From: Pochonia chlamydosporia 170
Taxonomy: Eukaryota > Ascomycota > Sordariomycetes > Hypocreales > Clavicipitaceae
Length of the DNA stretch: 64,000 nucleotides
Assembly: GCF_001653235.2 (NCBI RefSeq)
Contig: NC_035791.1
Coordinates: forward strand, 6,448,001 to 6,512,000
Reading direction: 5' to 3'
Shown here: in pieces, positions 1 through 10,806 of the stretch
Layout: the number at the start of each line of letters is the position of its first letter
How positions within the stretch are numbered: position 1 is the stretch's first letter
Notes under the pieces: model-generated
Databases searched by the model: none
Told to the model about the DNA's origin: nothing
The model's input: the letters and a program-made list of their open reading frames with translations, nothing else
Position numbers and translations under genes: made by a program

Positions 1-1
1 A

Positions 2-1228
2 CGCAACACAGTTGCGAAATACGGCATACAAGACGAGGATTTTCACAACTTTGACGAGACTGGCTTTATGATGGGCGTAATCTCAACCACAATGGTAGTT
101 ACAAGCTCAGATAGACGTGGCAAGCCAAGTTTAGCTCAACCAGGTGACAGAAAATGGGTTGCAGTACTCCAATCTATTAATTCCCGAGGCGAAGCTATCC
201 CGCCATTTATTATAGCTGCGGGGCAATATCACCTTGGAAACTGGTATGAAGATAGCGCGCTACCAAAGGATTGGGTTATCTCTACAACTCATAACGGCTG
301 GACTACAAATGAGAAAGCCGTAGATTGGATCCGGCACTTTGAAAAGCATACTAAACCTAAAAGTCGTGGCGCATATCGACTTCTTATCCTAGATGGACAC
401 GAAAGTCACCACTCAACCGAATTCGAAGTCTTCTGCAAAGACCATAAGATTATCACGCTTTGTATGCCATCTCATTCATCCCACATTCTTCAGCCATTAG
501 ATGTTGGCTGTTTTGGGCCGCTAAAGAAGGCATATGGCAAAGAAATTGAAGGACTTATGAGGGCGCACGTCACACACATCACACAAGCTGACTTCTTTCC
601 CGCGTTTTGCACCGCCTTTAAAGCCGCAATGACCAAAACAAATATCCAAGGAGCTTTTAGAGGCGCAGGACTTGTTCCATTCGATCCAAATAGTGTCTTA
701 TCGCGTCTGGATGTAAGGCTGCGGACTCCAACACCAGTTGAAGAGGCACCTGAGCTACCAAATCCGTGGGTTCCAAAGACCCCAAACAATCCAACCGAGG
801 CAACTTCACAGACTGACTATATTAAAAGACGAATTAGTCGCCATCAGGGAAGCTCGCCGACGTCAATTTTAACTGCTGTGGATCAGATTACAAAGGGAAC
901 ATGCGGAATTATGCATCAGGTCGCGCTCTTAAAGGCTGAGGTCAACCAACTTCGGGAAGCAAATGCACTACTAAGCAAGCGGCATAGAGCTAAAAAAACA
1001 CGATTGCGCCAAGGCGGCAGTATGACTATCTCCGAGGGACAAGCTCTTCAGGATCAGAATGATGTGGAAGAGCAGATACAGCAAGAAGATCGCAAAACTA
1101 GAGGTCGGAAGCCTCGGGATGAGACGAAGGGACGGCGATGTGGTGTGTGCGGCAACACTGGCCATAATGCGCGAACTTGTCAGATTGATTTGGAAACATC
1201 TAATGAAGAGGATAGCAGTGAGGATTAA
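2..1228 (+). CDS. pogo/Fot1-type DDE transposase, 5' partial
   Basis: The frame is open from the window edge, so the N-terminal DNA-binding part lies outside. The catalytic core is visible: first Asp in NFDETGF (about 47-67), second in LILDGHESH (about 385-410), and the distal acidic residue in ILQPLDVGCFG (about 490-515), which fits the DDE_1 superfamily of cut-and-paste transposases. A charged, coiled-coil-like C-terminus follows, ending in a CCHC zinc knuckle (CGVCGNTGHNARTC) near 1138-1180. No internal stop or frameshift is seen in 408 codons, so this copy is better preserved than the second pogo copy at 37512-38320, which has several stops. The 3' inverted repeat lies about 60 bp after the stop codon. 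Family level is secure; whether the copy is active is unknown because the 5' end is missing. Confidence 0.88.
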   Translation, partial: RNTVAKYGIQDEDFHNFDETGFMMGVISTTMVVTSSDRRGKPSLAQPGDRKWVAVLQSINSRGEAIPPFIIAAGQYHLGNWYEDSALPKDWVISTTHNGWTTNEKAVDWIRHFEKHTKPKSRGAYRLLILDGHESHHSTEFEVFCKDHKIITLCMPSHSSHILQPLDVGCFGPLKKAYGKEIEGLMRAHVTHITQADFFPAFCTAFKAAMTKTNIQGAFRGAGLVPFDPNSVLSRLDVRLRTPTPVEEAPELPNPWVPKTPNNPTEATSQTDYIKRRISRHQGSSPTSILTAVDQITKGTCGIMHQVALLKAEVNQLREANALLSKRHRAKKTRLRQGGSMTISEGQALQDQNDVEEQIQQEDRKTRGRKPRDETKGRRCGVCGNTGHNARTCQIDLETSNEEDSSED

Positions 1229-1288
1229 TTGATTTCTTATGTTGTGGTTATTTTTTATTGTACTCTTTATAAGAGGACGGGTTAGGCT

Positions 1289-1346
1289 GTCCAGCTCGCT
1301 TGTGTGTCCAGCTCGCTTGTGTGTCCAGCTCGCTTGTGGAGTACGT
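1289..1346. repeat. Right terminal repeat of pogo element with 3 tandem 17-bp units
   Basis: Three direct 17-bp units of the form GTCCAGCTCGCTTGTGT (1289-1305, 1306-1322, 1323-1339, the last ending in G) precede the terminal AGTACGT. The second pogo copy (38280-38320) and the MITE (16392-16809) have terminal repeats with the same 17-bp period and the same GCTCGCT core. Such units are plausible transposase-binding sites; that role is inference. Confidence 0.85.
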
Positions 1347-1348
1347 TA

Positions 1349-2857
1349 GCTACAGAAAATATAACAACTAATGCGTCACTATGAATCGGCTGTGCGCTAC
1401 ATTTAGTAAATTCACCTATGACATCTCATATCGGGAGAGCAAGAGTCAAAGGTTAACCTGTAGTGCAGGGAAGGTCCGCGTGCCAAAAAGGATTCCCAAC
1501 TATGACACACGTATCACGGTTTCTGTCGGTTTCGTCCAAATGGTATATAGCAACTCGACCTACACATCCTCGACTGTTCCTCGGGTTTGTGGTGGTGATA
1601 CCGGCGCGGACGTTCAAACCTGAAGCTGTAAACCTGACCGACCACACATTCTTCGATGACATCACTATCAGTTCCAACGACGCGAGACAGCTCCGGCATT
1701 GAGAAGTTATCTGGAGAGATAAAGGCGGTACAACGCGAATGATTTCATCACCCACCAATTGGGCCATTGCAACAGGGCTCCGCTGTTGGGTAACACGCGA
1801 TGGAACGTGTCGTTAACGAAGTCATGTTTCTTGCGCATTTGTGGCAATAGAATTCCCCCGTGCGCTATCGCCAGATGGGTTGCATTGCCACCTGCATGTC
1901 TGCCTGAGTCTCAAGTTCGTGACTTCCCTCCGACTAGGGTGTTGATGCAAATACGCATACGAATGATTTGTCGTCACCGTGAATGCCGATGACATCACCA
2001 TCCTTGACCTCCACTTCCGAACAACTAGACATGCTCAACATCCCACATTGGCTTGGAAGGCCATATGGTTCTTTATGGCAGCATGTGGCAGTTCCAGCAG
2101 AACAATGAGATGCACAGCTTTAGGGGTGCATTGCGTAGCTATAGGAGCATTATGTTTAACCGATAAACTGTTGGAACAAAAAAAAAAAAAAGGACTTTGT
2201 TGATCGAAAAGACAACCTTGACATAATCGACGGTTTAGCTACAGCGGACTGGTCAGGTACTGATTATTTTTGACCTTTGTTTAAAGTTTGTTTGGAATAC
2301 GCCCCCCACTGATACCTTCGTTAGATCGCCGTTCGCTGCTAAGTGACAAAGGCCCATATGCCCCCGACCCACATGCCAAGATGAACACAGGGAAGATTGC
2401 CACTGCTTCGGAACCCTTTTCCGGTCTATGCATAGACTGTGGCGAACTGGTAGGAGCGTTTTGAGAGCGATGAAGCGGTCCACACCACATTCTGCGGCCA
2501 CCGTCGAGATATCTCAAAACCGCCACAAGTCTGTTTTGCCTAAATTTTCTGGCAATTTGCTTGCGCGAGGCTTCACTTTTGTTCTTGGTTGGCTGGTACG
2601 ATGATCCTGCGAGCTTTCGGCATAAGGTTACAGTTGGATAAAACTAGCTTTAACTTCATCTCCGTGTGATACCTATTGGGATTGGCCATATGTACCCATA
2701 ACCACCGCGCCGGTTTACAAGCCGTGACCGCAGATTGATGCTGATGCGTGGACCTTATATAGACGGCCTTGCCTCTTTAGCTAACCTTAGTATATTATAT
2801 GTATCCTTGTGGGAAGGCCGCTCATCCACCTTTGCACCAAATCTGGGGACGGGCGGT
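1349..2857. other. Intergenic, no supported gene
   Basis: Several short open frames on both strands cover this stretch, none with a recognisable domain. A 13-base A run sits at about 2180-2192. A TATA-like TTATATAG at about 2757 lies roughly 100 bp upstream of the chosen HSF-gene start and may belong to its promoter. Confidence 0.5.
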
Positions 2858-3793
2858 ATGGAACTTTACAACAGCATGGGGTTGCAGTCTAAGACTGAAA
2901 TGAAAATGCAACCTAGGTATAAGAGCGTAGCTCCATTTGTGCAAAAGTTAAAAAGGTACGCGTCAATTTATATTCAGCGGCTTGTATGATTCAAGCTTAC
3001 TAAGACGCCTAGACTACTCGACGATCCAAATAACAAGCAGCTGGTTCGCTGGTCTGAAGATGGTGACTGCATCGTGGTTCCTGATAAGGATCAGTTCGCT
3101 GACGTTGTACTTCCTGAGCTGTTTAAACACAATAATTATACATCTTTTGTGAGGCAACTAAACGCGTACGGCTTCAGCAAACGGGTATCACTCACGGACA
3201 ACAGCATGCGGGCAAGGGAACGCAAACTGGCCGGTTTAAGCGAATTTTCGCACCCTTGTTTCAAGCGTGCGCATCCGAGTTTGTTGCCACTGGTTAGGAA
3301 GAAGAATGATAGCAACAGAGCAAAACCACGAGGGCCACGAGAAACTGCGGTCGATGATGCAGTGACGAGCGAAAATGATCAGCATGGAAGTAAGAGAAGG
3401 CTCCAAGAAGTGACGATGCCGATACAAAGAATTGACAGCAGCTCAACCTCCACAGGTACTTTATTGCTTGAAGCTAAGGCTTCGGTCGCTATTCGAAACG
3501 TGCTCCAGGAAGTACGCGAACAACAGAAACAGATTGTCAACCTTATCGATCGACAACATGAGGTCAACAAGGACTTGCAGGATCAAAATATCCGCTTTCA
3601 GCACCTTCATGACCAACACCAGGATTCAATTAACGCCATCTTGAGATGTATTGCTGTTATCTTTCCGAATTTGGATGGGCATGAGAAGAGACATGGCACG
3701 AGCAGCCACGCCTCCAGCCAAATAGCATCAGACTTGCGACAACCTGCGGGTAATGGCAGCTTGAATGCAATTGATGTCGATAGGGTAACTTGA
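2858..3793 (+). CDS. HSF-type DNA-binding transcription factor (2 exons)
   Basis: Exon 1 (2858-2955) ends in APFVQKLKR and exon 2 (3013-3793) continues LLDDPNNKQLVRWSEDGD, restoring a heat-shock-factor DNA-binding domain across a 57-bp intron (GTACGC..TACTAAG..CCTAG, 2956-3012). The unspliced frame has a TGA at 2987, so splicing is required. The domain continues with FKHNNYTSFVRQLNAYGF, the conserved recognition-helix region of HSF, Skn7 and Sfl1 proteins, and FSHPCFKRAHPSLLPLVRKK. Behind it is a coiled coil (about 3480-3650) comparable to HSF oligomerisation repeats. Predicted length is about 292 aa, short for Hsf1, and there is no response-regulator domain, so it is not Skn7. The frame is open upstream to 2735; 2858 was chosen because a TATA-like box lies about 100 bp before it. 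A nuclear regulator is likely; its targets are unknown. Confidence 0.8.
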
Positions 3794-4063
3794 TCGGACA
3801 ACATGCGGCCATGAAGTAATAATGCTCCTACGGAAGGTCACTGTGTAGACCACGACGCAACCAAGTGGAGTACGAGCGGCTTCGGCTGATGCGAACAGAC
3901 CCAGGATACCAAATTTGACGAACTAAAGGAAGCACTGAGTTCGATTTACCATGGAATTCGGACCCTGGGAATTGGGAACACCGATTTGTATCAGGGGTTT
4001 CTTGTGGTCTTTCTGTACTTATCGAAATAGGTATTCAAACCGTTGTTGATGCATTGTCAGTCG

Positions 4064-4106
4064 GCGAGCCTCCTATTGACGCGAGCCTCCTATTGACGCG
4101 AGCCTC
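4064..4106. repeat. 17-bp tandem repeat, about 2.5 copies
   Basis: The unit GCGAGCCTCCTATTGAC is repeated head to tail at 4064-4080 and 4081-4097, followed by a partial third unit. It lies between the convergent HSF-type and RING genes. Confidence 0.85.
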
Positions 4107-4213
4107 TTTACTCCTTGATCTCTTGAGCTTCTATCTTGAAACGGAATGCTTTATTGATATTTCGGTGGTCTCACATCACGGACGATAGCCAAGCTAATCA
4201 GCAGGAGAAATAC

Positions 4214-4842
4214 TTAGCAATCTGAAGTTGCGTCTTCCCGTAAGTAGCATGAATTACACAGAGGGCAACTATAGTGACGCATCAGATGCCACGGCACCAT
4301 ACAATCAGAATGGAAAATATGACCACAAAATAAACGGTGAACAGCGTCGCCTTCTCTTAGTACATCGAGGCAAATTGCACTGTATGATATAGTCAGAAGC
4401 AATCCAAATGAATATTTCTGCTCTGAGGCGACGAAATTACCAATTTAATGATTCACGCCTTGATGCTACCGCCTGGGCACCCCTGAATTCATTCTCCGCT
4501 GCCTTTCCGTACCTGTACGGTGGAGAAACCGAATCCAGCATATCTGTGGAACTGGTTTCGGATTGTGTGACGCTAGATGACTCCACGTCAAAGCCGTGAC
4601 TTGCGGACTGATCATATCTAGACAAGGCGTGACTTAACCTGTCAAGTGTTGAGTTTCAGTTCGAGGGAACGCTAACGCTCAGCTACAACTGACTGTGAAG
4701 AGCATACCAGAATAGACAAAGCAATGAGACCAAAAATCGCGAGTACTGCTACGGCTTGAACCAGCCCATCACCTTGCGGTAGGCTTTGATGGTCTGGAAT
4801 AGTTGATGCAGTCTTCCGTATTTGACTGCTGTAGGTATTCAT
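4214..4842 (-). CDS. Membrane-anchored RING-H2 protein (3 exons), likely E3 ubiquitin ligase
   Basis: Exon 1 (4842-4694) starts with ATG and encodes a soluble stretch and one hydrophobic helix (GLVQAVAVLAIFGLIALSIL). Exon 2 (4638-4441) is a Ser-rich linker. Exon 3 (4379-4214) carries the RING. The exon 2-3 junction splits the first zinc-ligand codon: TG at the end of exon 2 plus T at the start of exon 3 gives Cys, producing CAIC. The remaining ligands are FCGHIFHSDC and CPLC, a C3H2C3 RING-H2. The last intron (4380-4440, GTAATT..CTGAC..CAG) is well supported. The first (4639-4693) uses a weaker GTCAGT donor but is the one that keeps frame. The total is 513 nt, 170 aa. One membrane helix plus a C-terminal RING is the layout of small fungal and plant ATL-like E3 ligases. 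Substrates cannot be inferred. Confidence 0.75.
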
Positions 4843-5814
4843 GGAATGGACCGCCCTTTAACAAAATTAAGAAAACAAAAGTGAAATAGGCAAGATCCCT
4901 ACTATGTGTATAAGTGTTATTCATGAGAGGAGGCCATAACTCAAATGCAATGACAGCCGGTCCATATAGGTATAGCTAGCTATATCGCACTGCTTTTGAT
5001 TTAATTCACGAGCCTCCGAGTCGCCCCGACAGCGGTTTCTAGGGAAAGGCTAGTTTGCCGTTGTCTGGAAGCGTCTTTACCATTAGTTGATACGTTCATC
5101 TCACCAATTAAACCGTCATGACATTCGGTGGCTGGCTTTGCCTTCTCAATCCCTAGTCGGCGGGGTAGGGCAGTGGCAATGAGAAGTCCAAAAATAAATT
5201 GTTGGTTGCCGGAGCTTTACAGAAACTTGTACCGATGTGGAGGCGCCGTGGGACATGGCAAGTGGTGGCGAGAGAGCTGTGGCCAGCTGGAGGGTCATCA
5301 ACAACTAATTGCGTACTGTGCATGACTAATAAACTTGTAGAAGCCTTCAGCTGCATATCACGCGGCGAAAAGCGCTCCAAAAGCCAAAAGCAATATCGGT
5401 CCAGAATGACAAAAGATTTTATTAATGTCGTTTCTCAGCAACAAGAGATAGTGTAGAGAGCGTGGAAACTTAATTGCTGGCCGAGTTTCGGAATAATGGA
5501 TCCGTAGCTGAAGACGCGGTTCGGATAGTCGGATGTCCGCAAGCCAACTTCCCTTCATTCATGTAGTCAGACCCAGGGTTATCAAATTGGTCCGTCCCGA
5601 TTGCTTACGACGAAAGTCACCGCCTTAGTGGCGTGTACCTTCTATGCGAAACTTGCCTCCCCTCCCCCCCTTTTTCCCGGGTTTGAGCGTATACAGACCA
5701 TCTTGTGCAGATTCCGCGGGTGGCATATTGTCTCCATCAATATAAGGCCACCATTGACGGTACCTCCCTTGGTACCCCAAGCAGCCTGCTTCCACGCCAA
5801 GCGCCACAGGCGTA
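4843..5814. other. Intergenic, no supported gene
   Basis: No convincing coding frame was found. The part nearest 5815 may contain further degraded sequence of the transporter relic that follows, but I could not align it. Confidence 0.4.
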
Positions 5815-6915
5815 GACTCTCTGGATTGGAGTCATCGCTATCTTCTTGGGATATATCTCTTTTGCAGAGCGTTCGGATACTTATGCTGTCCACACTGGGT
5901 TGCAGATGTCGCGTAGAATATAGGCTACTATTAGAGCTGCTGGAAAGATTTCAGTAGGCCTACAATTTTGCTCATTTTAACGCAACAGAAAGTATTCACT
6001 TCCCTGTACTGGCGCCGCTGGGGTTGGTTTGTTCCCGTTATTGTTCTATACTTCCTCATATATTGGAGAGATACATGCTCAACCATATCTGGAGAAACAT
6101 CATCACATGACTCCGGATGTGTTGGACTTTATATGGGCATGCAACACGGGTAGGCGCGTTTGCTCTTTTCCTAAATGCTATGGTCACCTTTATCACCAAC
6201 CTATTTTTGCCCTTCTTTGTTTCGCGTACTTTTGACAACCTGCCCGTGACTGCCAATACACAAACTGGCCAAACAGTCACGGCCAAGACAAAGGGCTTCC
6301 TCGGAAGTCATATTTCGACCACTTGAGAATACCAGACTTTACACTCAAAAGGGCCTGGCCCGGGTCGTCGGTATTATTTGCGGTTTCCCTGTTCCGCACA
6401 GTGCTTGCTCGATCTGTTGCAGTTGCGACACTTCTCCTCGTCCTAACTAGTGTTACCAGGGCGATGACGCTATGGGCGCACGGGCTATTATCAGCTCCGA
6501 AAAAGTCGACGAGATGCCCTTTTTCGGGTGACAAGAAGTCAGGGCATAACGCTCTGCGATAACAATTACCAAGACGCTTCGCCTTCTACTGGAAATTCGC
6601 GAAACATGGACGTCGGAAGCACTAGCAGCAGAATCTCGGACGGGGAGGCTGACCAAGCAGGTGTTGTCCCTGGCATTCATAATATGGCGCTTCAGCTCCT
6701 CAGATTATTGCAACAATAGGCTCAAGCATTATATTCAAGCATGTACAGAACCCACGCGGCACTCCAGATGATCATTTTTTTGCTGCTGTAACGGCACAAG
6801 GTGGATTATGTATTTTGGGTCATATTATTTCGCGATTAGAATCAAGGACGACCCGAATGCATCTGGGGGCGCTGTACAAGATGAGGCTCGGATACCTTGC
6901 TTTGGTATACAGCGA
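5815..6915 (+). pseudogene. MFS alpha-glucoside/sucrose-type transporter, frameshifted relic
   Basis: Pieces of one transporter appear in order on the plus strand but in different frames. They are LWIGVIAIF / LQSVRILMLSTL (about 5817-5905), SLYWRRWGW then FPLLFYTSSYIGEIHAQ (about 6000-6085), VGAFALFLNAMVTFITNLFLPFF (about 6150-6220), FTLKRAW with AMTLWA (about 6340-6480), DGEADQAGVVPGIHNMA (about 6640-6690), and APQIIATIG with NPRGTPDD (about 6693-6770). This order matches the C-terminal half of fungal sucrose and alpha-glucoside permeases of the major facilitator superfamily. At least four frame changes and several stops separate the pieces, so no functional product is expected. The N-terminal half is missing or unrecognisable. 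Unlike the nonsense-only pseudogenes at 40-48 kb, this one decayed through indels. Confidence 0.65.
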
Positions 6916-7829
6916 AAATAAACAATGACATTGCTAGGTCATGCCAGCCGTGTTGATAATATGCCACCCGTCCTGTAATATCAACCAGGTGTTGTCGTAC
7001 AATTGATGCGGAATGACTGCAGCGACAGTGAGTGGTTGACAAGAAGCAATTCTTGAAGAACCTCATATATGTTGTCGCAACTATGTAGTGTGTACTTAGT
7101 CCACTTGGCCCAACTCCCTCCACATGAACTGTGTTGGGCGAGTTTGCATTCTCCTTCTCTCCGGCAAGCTTTAGACGAACAATACGAAGACGCCGCCAGT
7201 TCTTTGAAGACGAACTAACACAACGGGTAAACAGATGGACGAGGCAAAAAGCACGTGGAATTGAAAATCGTGAATAAAATACCGATTACACGGCCTTTTG
7301 TAACGAAGCGATCCGACTCGGGTAATCGTTCACTTCCGGTATATCGTAAACGGAGAGTCTGACGAGGTGCTGTACGCTTTCGTAGTTTTGTGTGATACGA
7401 AGAATTATTACACTTGAACAACAGGGTAACTGAATATCCACGCTTCCCGAAAGCAGAGGCTTGAGCATCCTATCGCGTCGCAATTGAACGATCCTTGGGT
7501 AAACGTTTCATCTTCTGGCAACTATGAGAGGGCACGTGGTGCAAATGAAATAGGACATAGCACAAGCAACCTAAAAGACTAAACTTTGGATCGCAATAGT
7601 CTCAGGAAACCTGCCATTCAGACTTCTCGACATCTGGTGTGATTGTAGTCAAGTCATTCTTCATCTCGGTAGTCGTCCGAACGATACCTGCGTCAAATTT
7701 TCTTTGGCTTAGGCGCTGGACCATGCACTCATTAAATGGATGACACGCCAAGAATTACTTAATTATCGATCGGCATTATGTATCTACTTAAGTCTCGCCA
7801 TATTAGGCAAGGAGGGTGTCACATCTGGC
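6916..7829. other. Intergenic, no supported gene
   Basis: Only short open frames without recognisable features occur here. Confidence 0.45.
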
Positions 7830-8479
7830 TTATGCTCGCTCTCTCTTCCCGTTCTGTAAATTGGCTGGTGCCATAGAATTGTCTGTATCCATCGCTTCCT
7901 CAACTATGGGAGGGAGTGAAATGGGGGAACGCTGAACACTACTGTGAAATAACCCTTTTTCTTCCATTTGTATCAGCGACCGCCCCGACGACCTCAAAAT
8001 CGGGCATCTTCTGTCACAAGTATCGGTCTGACTGGCTCTGGGACGTCTCTGAGGCAAGACCTGGCAGCTGCCTGAGTTGGTAAGGTTTCTGTCATAACGT
8101 GATGGCATCCGTTGCGAGTTGTAATAGTTTGATACCTCGTTCTGGTCCAACTTTTCCGGCCGAGTATCTCTAGTCCTCCAGTCGGCAGCGCGGCCCCTTT
8201 TTGAGAAGTCGTAATTTATGGCGTTCGGTAGTCTGTCGCAAGCTCCATTACTACGTGCCTCAGGGAGAGCATCAAGCATTCCAACGCGTTCGTACGCAAA
8301 TAAAGGCGCCTGCCAGTCTTCACCGTCGTCGAGCGTCTCGCACTTATCGGATGAGGAACAAGATACAGCCTTCGCCTATGATATGTGTCAGGAGTATGGT
8401 GAGATAGTCAGCCCGGGACTCGTACCTGATTCCCCTGCGTCGCCATCAATCGTAGCTCAGTTGCCGGCAGTGACGGCAT
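7830..8479 (-). CDS. Hypothetical protein, probable two-exon gene
   Basis: I do not recognise this protein. Exon 1 (8479-8426) starts at ATG and encodes MPSLPATELRLMATQGNQ. A 50-bp intron (8425-8376) has a GTACGA donor, a CTCCTGACAC branch region and a CATAG acceptor, and preserves phase 0. Exon 2 (8375-7830) stays open for 181 codons. The product is about 199 aa, hydrophilic, Arg-rich in the middle and acidic near LPPIVEEAMD toward the C-terminus. No membrane segment, signal peptide or zinc-binding pattern is seen. The well-formed intron is the main support for a real gene. It could also be a truncated regulator, but there is no domain to show it. Confidence 0.4.
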
Positions 8480-10335
8480 TCAAGCCGAAAACCTTGAACC
8501 AGTCAGCGCAAAGCAGGAGAATTATAATCTCCGTTCGTAGCTCTTCGTCATAGACCCGGCCGAACAGTCCTCAAGGGGCTGTAATTGTGGCTGTATGTAA
8601 CTCAAAAATCTGTACGGCCTATGTTAACCTAAACTGAATTCAACGCAGAGCTCCAAGCCAAAGCCAGTATAGGGTCCGAATGAATTTTCTATTGTAGTGA
8701 TGGCAACGGGTCGTCTTTAACTGCCTAAAATACGCACGGATGCATGAGAAGTACATGAACTATTCGGTACAAACCCTCCGTAAGCCATATGTTAAAATTT
8801 CGTAGTCGCCTCAATCACATGCCTGACAGGATAGGAACTGTGACGGTGTCATATTCCGTAGATACTCTGTCTTCCAGTACAATACTACATACTCCCTTCC
8901 ATGGCTACCTTCTTTGCGGAGGAAAGGACCCGGCTGTGGCGAGTCATAATGAGAATTTCGCCTCGCCAGCCACCCAACAAACTACTCGCTCCAGAATTGC
9001 CAAGCCACCAGCGACCCGACAACACGCGAATCTAAAATTGGCTAAGCATAGGAAGTACAGTAGCTCAGTGGATAATATTAAAAACGCCCAACAGAGGCAG
9101 CTGACATGTCACACCACTTTCGGATTCGGTGAGTTTGTTCGGGTTGCAAAGCTTTTTTGATAGTGGTCGCGGGGTTCGGCACTCATCAACGATAATCTCT
9201 CCCTGGATTCTGATGATTCCTCGTGACCCCCTAACGTAGACGGCGCTCCGCGTATTCCCAAGAAATCCTGGACCGGGTCTTCACGGCCCTCGGTAAGACG
9301 ACCACGAACCAAACGCTGGGTATTAACATCTGAACGCGTCACTAGCAACATGAATACCGTTCTCCTCTAGGCGGCAATGCTCTATTCGCCTTGAGGAAAT
9401 TAAGTGGAACGAGGTAGTACCGGTAACGTATGTTCTGTTTGTTCCGTATATGTTGTTCCATAGTAAGTGCAACTTTTAATCTTCAAACGAAATATTGTCC
9501 ATTATATGTGCCTCCAGTCGGGTGACATTGAGGTTAAGACTAGTATTGATGTCCCTGCGCAGCTGGAGATTCTGGGTGATGGCTGCTGAGTAGTATCACC
9601 TTTGTTGACGAGCATGACAACAAGTGCCGCTGACGGCGTAAGGGCTGCCCTCGTAACTCTCGGAAGTGGTGACGCTCGTACTACCGAAAGCGGTCGATGA
9701 GGGGATGAAGGGGAGACGAGGAAGGGGCCCTACCCAAGCTCTCAAGGCGTGAATGGGACCGGACTGATGTTTGAATGGTATTTGCGGTCCTTGGGGATTT
9801 ATTTGTCTGGAGGATATAGTCTTGATGTTCGTGTATTCCAGAATGCTGGAAGAGATCTGCCATCTGTAGCAGTATGAGAGCTCAGCGTAGCCATACAGAG
9901 CTTGCACGATATAGTAGCAATTCCTTGGACTCCGATGGTTGGTGTCTTGCGTTGAGCATCAGGCCTTTGCTCTTATCTTCCTAGTTTATTGCCCAAGAGT
10001 GCCATTTCAGAGTAACTGGTCGCTTGTTCCAATGCTGGAATCTGCTTTCCGGATCTCTTATATAGACGACCCTTGTCTTCTGTCTGACTAGCAGTTTGTT
10101 GCTTAGAATCGAAAAGTCAGTCGTAGGTAGAGAGCGAATGAGTGGAATACCGATATACAAATTGCCAAGGAAGGAGGAGGAAGCAAATTGGGAGTTCCTG
10201 GAAGCTTGTGTACGACAGTCAACTTAGGCATAAGTACTATAGTCTACCAGAACAGCCGTCTGGGCCACGGCATCAATTATTTGTCTTATCACAGCAATTA
10301 ATCATCCTGTTCCACTGTTTTTGGCTTTATCCGAG
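8480..10335. other. Intergenic, one weak open frame
   Basis: An ATG-initiated frame of 123 codons (8789-9160, plus) is hydrophilic and Arg/Lys-rich and resembles no known domain. Sequence after it (9230-9370) gives a short basic frame after a TGA, which hints at a decayed gene, but I could not join them with sensible splice sites. Nothing else is supported. Confidence 0.35.
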
Positions 10336-10806
10336 TTATCTCCAATTCCAGTTGACGAATTTTGTCTTCAAAGACTCCACAGTATGTTCTTTTGCTGCAA
10401 TATTAACTTCCAGCGCAGAAGCCCTACTCAGATATTCCTCATAAGCGCGACGTAAAGCTCTGTTATCTGCTTCGAGTCTTTCGGATTTCTTTTTCCAGAA
10501 ACTTGTCGCCTGTTGTTCTTCCTGAAGCCGTATCGAAATTTCTCGGTATTCCGGCCGAACATTGAAGCAACTGAGATTTCTTGACATTACACTTCGAGGA
10601 AAAAGTAGTCTTGTGCGCTTTTTGTCACTCAGGCTGAGTCTACAGCTTGGGGCGGAAAGCCTTTTCTGTAACTGCCCCAGAATACTAGTTGCGCTTGGGC
10701 CTGCTGGGGCTGCCATTAGTTCATGTTGAAGTTGAACACCACGCGTGCGGCTCTCACCTGCTGTCTCTTTCTTCCGTCCCGACTCGGACTGAGAAGTACA
10801 CCTCAT
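10336..10806 (-). CDS. Hypothetical coiled-coil protein
   Basis: The frame of 156 codons starts at ATG. Its N-terminal half is rich in Ser, Arg and Lys. Its C-terminal third is strongly helical and heptad-like, from IRLQEEQQATSFWKKKSERL through ADNRALRRAYEEYLSRAS to KEHTVESLKTK. The pattern recalls the leucine-zipper half of a bZIP factor, but no bZIP basic region (N-x7-R) is visible just before it, so I do not call one. The frame could be one exon of a longer gene. Compositional support only. Confidence 0.3.
   Translation of the reverse strand: MRCTSQSESGRKKETAGESRTRGVQLQHELMAAPAGPSATSILGQLQKRLSAPSCRLSLSDKKRTRLLFPRSVMSRNLSCFNVRPEYREISIRLQEEQQATSFWKKKSERLEADNRALRRAYEEYLSRASALEVNIAAKEHTVESLKTKFVNWNWR

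Larger units (their letters stand above)
1..1346 (+). mobile_element. pogo/Fot1 DNA transposon, 3' part
   Basis: The element holds the transposase above and ends in a right terminal repeat finishing in GGAGTACGT followed by TA at 1347-1348, the usual Tc1/mariner/pogo target dinucleotide. The left end is outside the window. Confidence 0.85.

Noticed and set aside
490..789. Minus-strand frames inside the pogo transposase
   Set aside because: They are antisense shadows of a frame with a clear DDE transposase and have no motif of their own.
8789..9370. Two-exon gene joined at GTGAGT (9129) and TTGATAG (9163)
   Set aside because: The intron would be 35 bp, too short, and the phases do not match the frame that follows.
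10336..10806. bZIP transcription factor
   Set aside because: The coiled coil is convincing but the required basic region with N-x7-R just before it is absent.
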